A stretch of 24,880 bases of DNA, taken from positions 1 through 24,880 of the forward strand of contig JAJQID010000255.1 in assembly GCA_021199405.1 (NCBI GenBank), written 5' to 3'. Positions 8,770 to 16,488 of the stretch are shown one piece after another. The stretch's first letter is position 1. Every line of letters begins with the position of its first letter. Source of the stretch: Lachnospiraceae bacterium. GTDB lineage: Bacteria; Bacillota; Clostridia; Lachnospirales; Lachnospiraceae. The notes under the pieces were generated by a model that was not told the origin of the DNA, did not search any database, and was given only the letters and a program-made list of their open reading frames with translations. The position numbers and the translations under genes are program-made.

Positions 8770-8794
8770 TGAACGGGTACGATTGAACAGGTAC
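8770..8794 (+). repeat. Short tandem direct repeat in the ABC operon leader
   Basis: TGAACGGGTAC at 8770-8780 recurs as TGAACAGGTAC at 8784-8794, 10 of 11 bases identical with a 14-base period. It lies in the expected untranslated leader, about 50 bases before the first ABC gene. It may be a regulatory protein site or chance. Confidence 0.4.
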
Positions 8795-8844
8795 ACGGGA
8801 AAGATTACAGATTTTAGAAGGTTTTAAAGGAGAGTACGATACCC

Positions 8845-10623
8845 ATGGAGCAGAAAAAGTTTTCGCTGGTTCCTTATTTACTGAAATATAAATGGAGCTA
8901 CCTGATCGGTATCCTCCTGCTTTTACTGGTGGACGTGGCAAGTCTGTATGTGCCGCAGTACATCGGAGAGATTATCGACGGGCTTTCCGCTCAGACTCTG
9001 GATATGCAGGGAGTGAAGACGCTGATTCTGAAGCTGTTTGCCGCCGGTATGGTGATGGCAGTGGGACGGTTTGGCTGGAGGTACGGCATCCAGGGTGCCT
9101 CCAGAAACGTGGAGTATGATTTGAGAAACGACATGTTCCGGCATTTGGAGTCGCTGTCGGCCAAATATTTTAATTCCCATAAGACCGGTGACCTGATGGC
9201 TCATTTTACCAATGACTTACAGGCGGTGCGTCAGGCAGTGGGCATGAGCGTGGTGACGGCCTTTGATGCGGTGGGCATGACCATCATGGTGTTGGTCAGG
9301 ATGGTGGTGTATGTGAACCTGAGCCTGACGGTGGTAGCCGCGGTGCCTTTGACGGCAGTGGCGGTAGGCTGCTATTTTTTCGGGAAAGCCATGAAAAAAT
9401 GCCAGATTGAGAGGCAGAACGCTTTTTCCTATCTGTCCGACAAGGTGCAGGAAAGTCTGTCCGGTATACGGGTGGTCAAGGCCTTTGTGCAGGAGGAAAA
9501 GGATTTCGATTCCTTTGAGGAAGCCAATGAGAAGAACATGGAAAAGAACCTGGCAGTGGTAAAGCTGCGGGCTGTTTTTGGCCCGGCGCTGGACGCCATC
9601 ACCGGCATCAGCATCCTGCTGACCCTGCTGATCGGCGGCAGGATGGTGCTTTCCGGCGCCATCTCCATCGGCCAGTTCGTGACCTTCAATTCTTATATCA
9701 ATATGCTGGTGTGGCCCATGATTGCCTGCGGCGACTGCATCAATTCCTTTACCCAGGCGTCGGCAGCACTGAAGAGAATCAGCATGATTTTTGCCGAGGA
9801 GCCGGATATTGTGGACAGGATTCCTGAGGAACTTCAAGGGAAGGATTTACATATTCAGGGAGAGATTGAACTGAAGGATCTGACCTTTACTTATCCGGAC
9901 GGTACGGAGCCGGTGCTGAAGGACGTCAGTCTGAAGGTGGAGGCCGGGGAAATGCTGGGTATTCTGGGACGAACCGGCAGCGGCAAGTCCAGTCTGGCTG
10001 ACCTGCTTTTGCGGGTCTATGACTGTGAAAAAGGAGAGATTCTGCTGGATGGCAGACCCATCACGGATTATCCGCTGGCGGTGCTGCACAGGGATGTGGC
10101 CTACGTGCCTCAGGACAATTTCCTCTTCTCTGATACCCTGGAGGAAAATATCGCCTTTGGTCTGGAGGAGCGGATCACGGATCATCCGGAGATCAGAAGC
10201 AGAATCCGCCAGGCGGCGGCAAACGCCTGCATTGACGATAACATCATGGAATTTCCCGATCAGTATGAGACTCTGGTGGGGGAGAGAGGCGTGACTCTTT
10301 CCGGGGGACAGAAGCAGAGAAGCTCCATCGCCCGGGCTCTTCTGATGGATGCGGCAATCCTGATTATGGATGATTCTCTCTCCGCGGTGGATACGGATAC
10401 GGAGGAGCAGATTCTGGAGAACCTGCTGAAGCTGAGGAAGGGCAAGACCACCATCGTCATCGCACACCGGATTTCCACTCTTCAGAAGGCAGATCACGTG
10501 GCGGTGCTGACAGACGGAGAGCTGACGGAGTACGGCACCCACGAGGAGCTGATTTCACTGAACGGGTTTTATGCGCATATTTATGAGAAGCAGCAGCTGG
10601 AAGAGCAGCTGTCTCAGATGTAG
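8845..10623 (+). CDS. ABC exporter subunit with degenerate catalytic site (BmrC/LmrC-like)
   Basis: This 592-residue half-transporter has an N-terminal six-helix export domain (about residues 15-320) fused to an ATPase domain. Walker A GRTGSGKS is at 375-382, the signature LSGGQ at 485-489 is canonical, and Walker B ends in D509 followed by D510. The catalytic glutamate is thus replaced by aspartate (MDDSLSAVD), the arrangement known from the BmrC/TM287 side of heterodimeric multidrug exporters. It must pair with the next gene product, whose signature is degenerate while its Walker B is intact. AAAGGAGA at 8826-8833 supports the ATG. The likely role is drug or lipid export across the cytoplasmic membrane; the substrate cannot be read from sequence. 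Confidence 0.9.
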   Translation: MEQKKFSLVPYLLKYKWSYLIGILLLLLVDVASLYVPQYIGEIIDGLSAQTLDMQGVKTLILKLFAAGMVMAVGRFGWRYGIQGASRNVEYDLRNDMFRHLESLSAKYFNSHKTGDLMAHFTNDLQAVRQAVGMSVVTAFDAVGMTIMVLVRMVVYVNLSLTVVAAVPLTAVAVGCYFFGKAMKKCQIERQNAFSYLSDKVQESLSGIRVVKAFVQEEKDFDSFEEANEKNMEKNLAVVKLRAVFGPALDAITGISILLTLLIGGRMVLSGAISIGQFVTFNSYINMLVWPMIACGDCINSFTQASAALKRISMIFAEEPDIVDRIPEELQGKDLHIQGEIELKDLTFTYPDGTEPVLKDVSLKVEAGEMLGILGRTGSGKSSLADLLLRVYDCEKGEILLDGRPITDYPLAVLHRDVAYVPQDNFLFSDTLEENIAFGLEERITDHPEIRSRIRQAAANACIDDNIMEFPDQYETLVGERGVTLSGGQKQRSSIARALLMDAAILIMDDSLSAVDTDTEEQILENLLKLRKGKTTIVIAHRISTLQKADHVAVLTDGELTEYGTHEELISLNGFYAHIYEKQQLEEQLSQM

Positions 10624-10635
10624 GAGGGCGTACAT

Positions 10636-12423
10636 ATGAGCAGTCTGAATGATGATAAGGTGGAAAATATCTATAAAGGAAATGTCTGGCGGAAGCTGTT
10701 TGACTACATGAAGCCTCATATGGGGAGCATGCTGTTCTGCCTGATTATGGTGCTGGCGCTGACGGCCTTTGACCTGTATCGGCCTATCCTGATCGGTGAC
10801 GCCATTGATCTGTTTGAGCAGAATGGAGAGTATGATAATCTGGTGCGCACTGCCATTATTTATGGTATTGTGCTGGCGCTGGGGGTGGCGGCCAATGTGT
10901 CCCAGACCTGGATCCTGCAGAAAACCGGACAGAAAATCATCCTGAAAATGAGACAGGATCTGTATGCTCACATACAATCCTTAAGCCTGCGGTATTTTGA
11001 CCTGACGCCGGTGGGAAAGACCGTCACCCGGGTGACCAACGATGTGGAAGCCATGAATGAAATGTTTTCCGGAATTCTGGTTAATCTGTTCCGGAATATC
11101 GTCAAGATTCTGGGCTATGCGGTGGTCATGCTGGTGCTGGATTTCAGGCTGGCGCTTCTCTCCTTTGTGTTGCTCCCGGTTGTTGTAGTGCTGACGGTGC
11201 TGTTCCGGAAGCTGGCCAGAGAGGCTTACCGCCTGACCAGAACCAGACTGACGGACATCAATACCTTTCTGTCCGAGCATATTTCCGGTATGAAGGTCAT
11301 CCAGATTTTTGGCAGGGAAAAGCGTAAATTCGAGGAATTTGACGAAAAGAACCGTAAGCTTTACAAAGCCTATTATAAGGAGATGATGGTATTTGCCATT
11401 TTCCGTCCGGCTACCTATATTCTTCGTATCCTGTCGCTGATGATCGTGCTGTATATCGGCAGCACAGAGGTGCTGGGAGCGGTGATTACAGTGGGCACTC
11501 TCTATATTTTTGCCCAGTATATTCAGTCCTTCTTTGAGCCCATCGAGACGCTGGCAGAGCAGTTTTCCACCCTCCAGTCCTCACTGGCAAGCGCGGAGAA
11601 AATTTTCACAGTGATGGAGGAGGAACCGCTGGTGCAGGAGGATCCGGATCCGGTTATCCTTCCGGAAATTAAGGGCAGGATTGAATTTGACCATGTATGG
11701 TTTGCCTATGACAATGAAAATTACGTGCTGCGGGATGTATCCTTTGTCATTGAGCCGGGCGAAAAGGTGGCCTTTGTGGGAGCTACAGGCGCGGGAAAGA
11801 CTTCCATCTTAAATCTGATCGGCAGATATTATGATATCCAGAAGGGCAGCATCACCATCGACGGGGTGGACATCCGCCGCCTGTCCAAAAAGCAGCTGCG
11901 GGAAGCCATCGGTCAGATGCAGCAGGACGTGTTTGTATTTGAGGGCGATATCGAGTATAATATCCGCCTTCATGATGAGAATATCACCCATGAGCAGGTG
12001 AAGGCGGCGGCAGAGTACGTCAACGCATCTCACTTTATTGAGAAGCTGCCGGGAGGATACCATGAACCGGTGATGGAGCGGGGCGCTACCTTCTCGGCGG
12101 GGGAAAGACAGCTTTTAAGCTTTGCCCGGACGCTTGCTCATAATCCCAGCATTCTGGTGATGGATGAGGCCACTGCCAACATCGATACGGAGACGGAGCT
12201 TCTGATTCAGGAGGCGCTGGAGAAGCTGATGCAGGGACGCACCACTATTATGGTAGCTCACCGTCTTTCCACTATCCAGCATGCGGACTGCATTATGGTG
12301 ATGCATAAGGGCAAAATCCGCGAGCGGGGCACTCATCAGGAGCTGCTGGCACAGAATGGAATTTATAAAAAGCTGTATGAGCTGCAGATTCATCATGAGA
12401 CGGGGGAACAGAGACCGGCTTAA
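10636..12423 (+). CDS. ABC exporter subunit with intact catalytic glutamate (BmrD/LmrD-like)
   Basis: This is the partner half-transporter, 595 residues, beginning 12 bases after the previous stop and preceded by AGGAGG at 10622-10627, which overlaps the upstream stop region. The six-helix domain spans about residues 25-335. Walker A GATGAGKT is at 382-389. The signature is FSAGE at 486-490 in place of LSGGQ, and Walker B carries the catalytic E511 (MDEATANID). In the head-to-tail dimer this E511 site would face the canonical LSGGQ of the partner, giving one active and one degenerate ATP site. The tight spacing and complementary defects show that the two genes encode one heterodimer. Confidence 0.9.
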   Translation: MSSLNDDKVENIYKGNVWRKLFDYMKPHMGSMLFCLIMVLALTAFDLYRPILIGDAIDLFEQNGEYDNLVRTAIIYGIVLALGVAANVSQTWILQKTGQKIILKMRQDLYAHIQSLSLRYFDLTPVGKTVTRVTNDVEAMNEMFSGILVNLFRNIVKILGYAVVMLVLDFRLALLSFVLLPVVVVLTVLFRKLAREAYRLTRTRLTDINTFLSEHISGMKVIQIFGREKRKFEEFDEKNRKLYKAYYKEMMVFAIFRPATYILRILSLMIVLYIGSTEVLGAVITVGTLYIFAQYIQSFFEPIETLAEQFSTLQSSLASAEKIFTVMEEEPLVQEDPDPVILPEIKGRIEFDHVWFAYDNENYVLRDVSFVIEPGEKVAFVGATGAGKTSILNLIGRYYDIQKGSITIDGVDIRRLSKKQLREAIGQMQQDVFVFEGDIEYNIRLHDENITHEQVKAAAEYVNASHFIEKLPGGYHEPVMERGATFSAGERQLLSFARTLAHNPSILVMDEATANIDTETELLIQEALEKLMQGRTTIMVAHRLSTIQHADCIMVMHKGKIRERGTHQELLAQNGIYKKLYELQIHHETGEQRPA

Positions 12424-12450
12424 GAGAGCGATCCCTAATAGTATAATCCG

Positions 12451-12483
12451 ACAAAAACAGTGTATTTTTATAAAAAGTTTTGT
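12451..12483 (+). terminator. Weak AT-rich hairpin after the ABC operon
   Basis: ACAAAA(A)C pairs with GTTTTGT with one bulged base, and TTTTT pairs with AAAAA further in. There is no separate T tract, so termination would be weak. It lies just upstream of the ptsH promoter. Confidence 0.35.
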
Positions 12484-12502
12484 TATAAATTTCAGAAGCC
12501 CA

Positions 12503-12531
12503 TTGAAACTTTATTTTGCGTGTAGTAAAAT
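12503..12531 (+). promoter_or_regulatory. Promoter of ptsH-ptsI
   Basis: TTGAAA at 12503-12508 and TAAAAT at 12526-12531 are separated by exactly 17 bases, close to the sigma-A consensus. The predicted transcript starts near 12538, giving a leader of about 68 bases before ptsH. Confidence 0.75.
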
Positions 12532-12541
12532 TAACACACTT

Positions 12542-12573
12542 GTGGGAACATATTTGTTGTGAAATATGTCCAC
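12542..12573 (+). promoter_or_regulatory. Hairpin at the 5' end of the ptsH leader
   Basis: ACATATTT (12548-12555) pairs perfectly with AAATATGT (12562-12569) across a six-base loop, and GTGG (12542-12545) pairs with CCAC (12570-12573) with two bulged bases. The stem begins only a few bases after the predicted transcript start. It could stabilise the mRNA or be an operator in DNA. It does not match the antiterminator sequence used by BglG-type regulators. Confidence 0.5.
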
Positions 12574-12605
12574 TTTGCAAAATAATTTTATGGAGGAATA
12601 AAAAA

Positions 12606-12869
12606 ATGAAATCTTTTGAGTACACCATCAAGGATGAGATCGGTATCCACGCAAGACCTGCAGGTATGTTAAACAAGGAGGCGAAGAAGTACAGCTCTGC
12701 CGTGACCATTACCCGCGCTGACAACGGCAAGACCGCGGATGTGAAGAAGCTGATGATGCTTCTGGCTCTGGGCGTGAAGTGCAACGACACCATTACTGTA
12801 TCTGCAGAAGGTGAGGATGAAGAGGCTGCTGCTGCCGGTCTGGAAGAGTTTTTCAAGGCCAATCTGTAA
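12606..12869 (+). CDS. ptsH: Phosphocarrier protein HPr
   Basis: HPr takes phosphate from enzyme I and passes it to sugar-specific EIIA domains of the PTS. The 87-residue product has the active-site histidine H15 in GIHARPAG. The position equivalent to Ser46 of Bacillus HPr, the HPr kinase target needed for CcpA-dependent catabolite repression, is Lys48 here (segment VKKLMMLLALGV; a two-residue insertion shifts numbering). It should thus be competent in phosphotransfer but not in the classical serine-phosphorylation pathway. TGGAGGA upstream of the ATG is a strong ribosome binding site. It starts the two-gene unit with ptsI, 20 bases apart. Confidence 0.93.
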   Translation: MKSFEYTIKDEIGIHARPAGMLNKEAKKYSSAVTITRADNGKTADVKKLMMLLALGVKCNDTITVSAEGEDEEAAAAGLEEFFKANL

Positions 12870-12889
12870 GTGAAAAGAAGGTATTTTCC

Positions 12890-14509
12890 ATGGAAAAAGT
12901 AACTGGTCAGAAAATTTTAAACGGCATTGCCATCGGCAAGATCCTTTACTATGTAAAGGCTCAGGGCAATGCAGAAAAGAGGACCATCAGCGATACGGAG
13001 GCTGAGGTCGCTCGTTTTGAGGCTGCCAAGGAGACCGCTCAGGAGCAGCTTCAGGTGATTTATGAGAAGGCGCTGGCGGAGCAGGGAGAGGAGACGGCTC
13101 AGCTGTTCGAGGTTCACTCCATGCTGCTGGACGATGATGATTATAAGGACGCCATCCTTGCCAAAATCAATGAGGATAAGGTGAATGCGGAGTACGCGGT
13201 GGCGGCCACCGGCGAGGAGTTCGCTGAGATGTTTGCCAGCATGGAGGATGAGTATTTCCAGGCCAGAAGCGCGGATATTAAGGATATTTCTACCCGTGTG
13301 GTGAATGTGCTCTCCGGTGTGCAGGATATGAGCGATCTGGCGGAGCCCTGCATTCTGGTGGCTGTGGATCTGGCTCCCAGTGAGACGGTGCAGATGGATA
13401 CCTCCAAGCTGCTGGCCTTTGTCACAAAGGAGGGCTCTACCAGCTCCCACACCGCGATTCTGGCCCGCAACATGGGCATCCCGGCGCTGATTAAGACTCC
13501 TATCGACGAAAGCTGGAACGGAAAGCTGGGAATTGTGGACGGAGCTTCTCAGACGCTGATTATTGATCCTGATGAAGCGACTCTGGCGGATTATCAGGCA
13601 AAGCAGGCAAAGGAGCAGGCCGAGAAGGCGCTTCTGCAGGAGCTGAAGGGCAAAGAGACCGTCACCAAAGCGGGCAGACATGTGAAGCTGTTTGCCAATA
13701 TCGGCAGCGTGGCCGACATGGAAGTGGCGAAACGGAATGACGCTGAGGGCATTGGTCTGTTCAGAAGCGAATTCCTGTACCTGAACTCCAGCGACTTCCC
13801 CACAGAGGAAGAGCAGTTTCAGGCTTATAAGGCTGTAGCGGAGGGCATGGAAGGCAAGCAGGTGGTAATCCGGACGCTGGATCTGGGCGCAGATAAGCAG
13901 GTGGATTATTTCAATCTGGGCAACGAGGCCAATCCGGCGCTGGGCTACAGGGCCATTCGTATCTGCCTGGAGCAGCCTGAAATTTTCAAAACGCAGCTGC
14001 GCGCGCTGCTGCGAGCCAGCGCTTACGGCAATATCGCTATTATGTACCCGATGATCACCTCCGTGGAGGAAGTGCGGGATATTAAGGAAATTGTGGCGGA
14101 AGTCATGGCTGAACTGGACGGGGAAGGTGTTGCTTACAATAAGGACGTCAAGCAGGGTATCATGATTGAGACGCCGGCCTCTGTACTGATCAGCGATCTG
14201 CTGGCGAAAGAGGTGGACTTCTTCAGCATGGGAACCAATGACCTGACCCAGTACACCCTGGCGGTGGACCGTCAGAACAATAAGCTGGATCGTTTCTACA
14301 AGCCTCATCACGAGGCCATTAAGCGGGCCATTAAGATGGTCTGCGACAACGCTCACGCAGCGGGCATCTGGGCTGGTATCTGCGGCGAGCTGGGTGCGGA
14401 CCCGGAGATGACTGAGTTCTTCCTTACCTGCGGTGTAGACGAGCTGTCCGTGGCCAGCGGTATGATTTTGCCGCTGCGCAAGAAGATCAGGGAGTCTGAG
14501 ATCGGATGA
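12890..14509 (+). CDS. ptsI: PTS enzyme I (phosphoenolpyruvate-protein phosphotransferase)
   Basis: Enzyme I autophosphorylates with phosphoenolpyruvate and donates the phosphate to HPr, starting the sugar PTS cascade in the cytoplasm. The 539-residue product has the N-terminal HPr-binding helical region, the phosphohistidine domain with H187 in GSTSSHTAILARN, and the C-terminal PEP-binding TIM barrel with GIGLFRSEFLY, MIETPA, MGTNDLTQY and the conserved cysteine in GICGELG. Length is slightly below the usual 570-575, with the C-terminus ending soon after LPLRKKI, but no key residue is missing. It is cotranscribed with ptsH and ends 34 bases before a large palindrome that separates it from the convergent SDR gene. 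Confidence 0.95.
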   Translation: MEKVTGQKILNGIAIGKILYYVKAQGNAEKRTISDTEAEVARFEAAKETAQEQLQVIYEKALAEQGEETAQLFEVHSMLLDDDDYKDAILAKINEDKVNAEYAVAATGEEFAEMFASMEDEYFQARSADIKDISTRVVNVLSGVQDMSDLAEPCILVAVDLAPSETVQMDTSKLLAFVTKEGSTSSHTAILARNMGIPALIKTPIDESWNGKLGIVDGASQTLIIDPDEATLADYQAKQAKEQAEKALLQELKGKETVTKAGRHVKLFANIGSVADMEVAKRNDAEGIGLFRSEFLYLNSSDFPTEEEQFQAYKAVAEGMEGKQVVIRTLDLGADKQVDYFNLGNEANPALGYRAIRICLEQPEIFKTQLRALLRASAYGNIAIMYPMITSVEEVRDIKEIVAEVMAELDGEGVAYNKDVKQGIMIETPASVLISDLLAKEVDFFSMGTNDLTQYTLAVDRQNNKLDRFYKPHHEAIKRAIKMVCDNAHAAGIWAGICGELGADPEMTEFFLTCGVDELSVASGMILPLRKKIRESEIG

Positions 14510-14543
14510 GAAGTTTCATCTGCAATGGATAATTGACGGATTG

Positions 14544-14581
14544 AATCATGGGCTTTGACGTATACGTCAAGGCCCATGATT
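14544..14581. terminator. 38-base palindrome between convergent genes, probable bidirectional terminator
   Basis: Two 19-base arms meet with no spacer: AATCATGGGC-T-TTGACGTA pairs with its reverse complement apart from one T-G position at 14554/14571. It sits between the ptsI stop and the end of the minus-strand SDR gene. Neither side has a run of Ts, so it is not a textbook intrinsic terminator. A second pair of arms, CGGATTGA at 14537-14544 and TCAATCCG at 14611-14618, surrounds it. Confidence 0.6.
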
Positions 14582-14621
14582 GCTTCAATGGTTTCATGAA
14601 AATGATGGAATCAATCCGGAA

Positions 14622-15344
14622 TCAAACCGTCCAGCCTCCGTCCAGAGTAATAATCTGTCCGGTCAGATATTCCGGCGCACTGGCAAGCTGCAGGCACAAA
14701 GCGGCAACCTCCTGGGGCCGGCCAATTCGATCGGCGGGAATTTCGGCAATCAGATTCTGCAGTTCATTTTCGGACAGATGGCCGTTCATGGAGGTATCGA
14801 TCAGACCGCAGGCAATGGCGTTCACCTGTACATTTCCTGCGGCTGTTTCCTTTGCCAGCGCTTTGGTCAGAGAGTTGACAGCGCCTTTGGAAGCAGAATA
14901 GGCCGCCTCCATGCTGGCGCCATGCTCTCCCCATACAGAAGAAATATTGATGATTCTTCCGCTGCCCTGGCTCAGCATCCGGGGCAGCAGATATTTACAG
15001 CTCAGAAAAACACTGGTCAGATTGGTGTCTATTACCCTTCGCCAGTCGGAAAGCTCCATATCCTGCAGAAGTCCAACGTAGGAAATGCCGGCGTTATTGA
15101 TCAGCACATCCATGGCAGGCAGATCCTTTAAGAACGCTTCATACGCTGCGGCGTCAGCCACATCTATCGCGAAGCAGGCAGCGTCTGTGCCATAATCCCG
15201 CCGCCAGCCTTCAGCTGTCTCTTCCATTATTTTCAGATTTTCCCTGCATATCAGGTATAATTCCCAGCCATCCCTGGCAAAGGCCTCCGCGATGGCCCGG
15301 CCGATACCGCGGGAGGCGCCGGTAATGCAGATTTTATTGGACAT
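14622..15344 (-). CDS. SDR family oxidoreductase, FabG-like
   Basis: This 240-residue protein is a classical short-chain dehydrogenase/reductase, probably NADP(H)-dependent. The cofactor motif TGASRGIG is at 8-15 and NNAG at 83-86. The catalytic triad is S136, Y149 and K153 with the usual 13-residue Ser-Tyr spacing, and the C-terminal segment GQIITLDGGW is typical of FabG and related 3-oxoacyl reductases. Length is normal. It stands alone, away from fatty acid genes, so a 3-ketoacyl-ACP reductase role is only one option among SDR reactions on small alcohols, sugars or steroids. AAAGGAG at 15354-15360 (complement) supports the start, and it has its own good promoter. Confidence 0.85.
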   Translation of the reverse strand: MSNKICITGASRGIGRAIAEAFARDGWELYLICRENLKIMEETAEGWRRDYGTDAACFAIDVADAAAYEAFLKDLPAMDVLINNAGISYVGLLQDMELSDWRRVIDTNLTSVFLSCKYLLPRMLSQGSGRIINISSVWGEHGASMEAAYSASKGAVNSLTKALAKETAAGNVQVNAIACGLIDTSMNGHLSENELQNLIAEIPADRIGRPQEVAALCLQLASAPEYLTGQIITLDGGWTV

Positions 15345-15370
15345 AAGGCAGTTCTCCTTTCTCCCCGTCT

Positions 15371-15399
15371 ATTGTACCAGTAATTTTCCGTTCTATCAA
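15371..15399 (-). promoter_or_regulatory. Promoter of the SDR gene
   Basis: On the minus strand TTGATA (complement of 15394-15399) and TACAAT (complement of 15371-15376) are 17 bases apart, with an extended TGG before the -10. The transcript would start about 20 bases before the SDR start codon. It diverges from the promoter at 15445-15473. Confidence 0.7.
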
Positions 15400-15444
15400 T
15401 GTCAGAATTTATGAGGAAACAAAAACGGATTGCTGCTTTTGGAC

Positions 15445-15473
15445 TTTACTTTATTTTCACTCAATGGCATAAT
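15445..15473 (+). promoter_or_regulatory. Promoter of the leucine-rich-repeat gene
   Basis: TTTACT at 15445-15450 and CATAAT at 15468-15473 have a 17-base spacer that ends in the extended -10 TGG. The transcript would start near 15480. That is inside the longest open frame from 15399, so this promoter argues for the downstream start at 15537. Confidence 0.6.
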
Positions 15474-15536
15474 AAATCCGGCGGATTGCTTCATGGAAGA
15501 AAGCGGGACACAGGAGCGGAAAGGGTTTATAAAACC

Positions 15537-16424
15537 ATGGAACAGGAAAACGGAAAATTACAGCTTCAGAACATAATTTTATATTATATTGTCCAAAATG
15601 AGGGTGTGACCGTCACCGGGTGGAACGGCAGCAGCAGTGTGCTGACTGTGCCGGAAGAGATTGAGGGGCGATCGGTGATTGCAGTGGGCAGAAAAGCATT
15701 TCTGAGATCGGCCATGCTGGAACGGGCGGTTTTGCCGGAGACGGTGACGCGTATGGAGGATTATGCCTTTGCTCAGTGCGGACGACTGAAGGAGGTACTG
15801 TCTTTCGGAAAGGTATCGCTGGGGACAGGCGTTTTCAAGGGCTGTAAATCCATGGAACGGCTGGCGCTGGGGGAGCTTCTGCCGGACGCTCAGATTTTGC
15901 TGGCGGCCCTGTGCTGCCACATGAAAGCGGATTATCTGCTGAACGATATGGAAAGAGGCAGCGAAAGCTGGTTTGCCCGCTGGGATCAGAGGCTGAGTTC
16001 TTTTTTACAGGAAAATGACGAGGAGAGCTACCACGACCTGGTGTTCTGCGGGGAGGAGGACATCGGCATCCGGATGCAGGATCAGATCATGGATGAGAGA
16101 AAGCAGAAGGCGTATCTTTGCTTCATGAGACTGCTGAATCCGGCGTTTTTGGGGGAGACGGGGAGAAAGGCTTTTGAGGGGTATCTGTTAAATCATACGA
16201 AGGGCTGTGCATCCGAGGAAGCCTGGCAGATTCTGCGGGAGCAGTTTGCCGACAGAATGGACTGTTATCGGCTCTTTGCCAAAATCGGCGGGATCAATGA
16301 GAGCAATCTGGAGGGGATGCTGGAGGATGTGGATGAGGCGCACGCGGAGGCGAGAGCATTTCTGATCAGATATAAGGAAGAAAATTTTCGGATGCAGGAT
16401 GCTTTCAGCAGATTCACGCTTTGA
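15537..16424 (+). CDS. Leucine-rich repeat protein (BspA-like LRR_5) with helical C-terminal half
   Basis: The protein is 295 residues from the ATG at 15537 (341 from the in-frame ATG at 15399). I prefer 15537 because the likely promoter lies at 15445-15473, the first 46 codons look unlike protein conserved in the family, and AAAGGG precedes this ATG. About three BspA-type repeats are visible, with the pattern of LTVPEEIEGRSVIAVGRKAF, then AVLPETVTRMEDYAFAQC, then EVLSFGKVSLGTGVFKGC. The remaining 180 residues are charged and probably alpha-helical. No signal peptide or membrane segment is seen with this start, so it is probably cytoplasmic. LRR_5 proteins are common in Lachnospiraceae and usually mediate protein contacts; the function here is unknown. 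Confidence 0.65.
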   Translation: MEQENGKLQLQNIILYYIVQNEGVTVTGWNGSSSVLTVPEEIEGRSVIAVGRKAFLRSAMLERAVLPETVTRMEDYAFAQCGRLKEVLSFGKVSLGTGVFKGCKSMERLALGELLPDAQILLAALCCHMKADYLLNDMERGSESWFARWDQRLSSFLQENDEESYHDLVFCGEEDIGIRMQDQIMDERKQKAYLCFMRLLNPAFLGETGRKAFEGYLLNHTKGCASEEAWQILREQFADRMDCYRLFAKIGGINESNLEGMLEDVDEAHAEARAFLIRYKEENFRMQDAFSRFTL

Positions 16425-16488
16425 GGCACTGGGAACAGCAGCTTCAGGATCATTGAGAGAAATAAAAGCGGACAGGAGGAACAGCAAA

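Noticed and set aside
12917..14356. 479-residue open frame on the minus strand opposite ptsI
   Set aside because: It is a mirror of the ptsI codon bias. It is rich in H, L, Q and R without any family motif, lacks a ribosome binding site, and ptsI itself is unambiguous.
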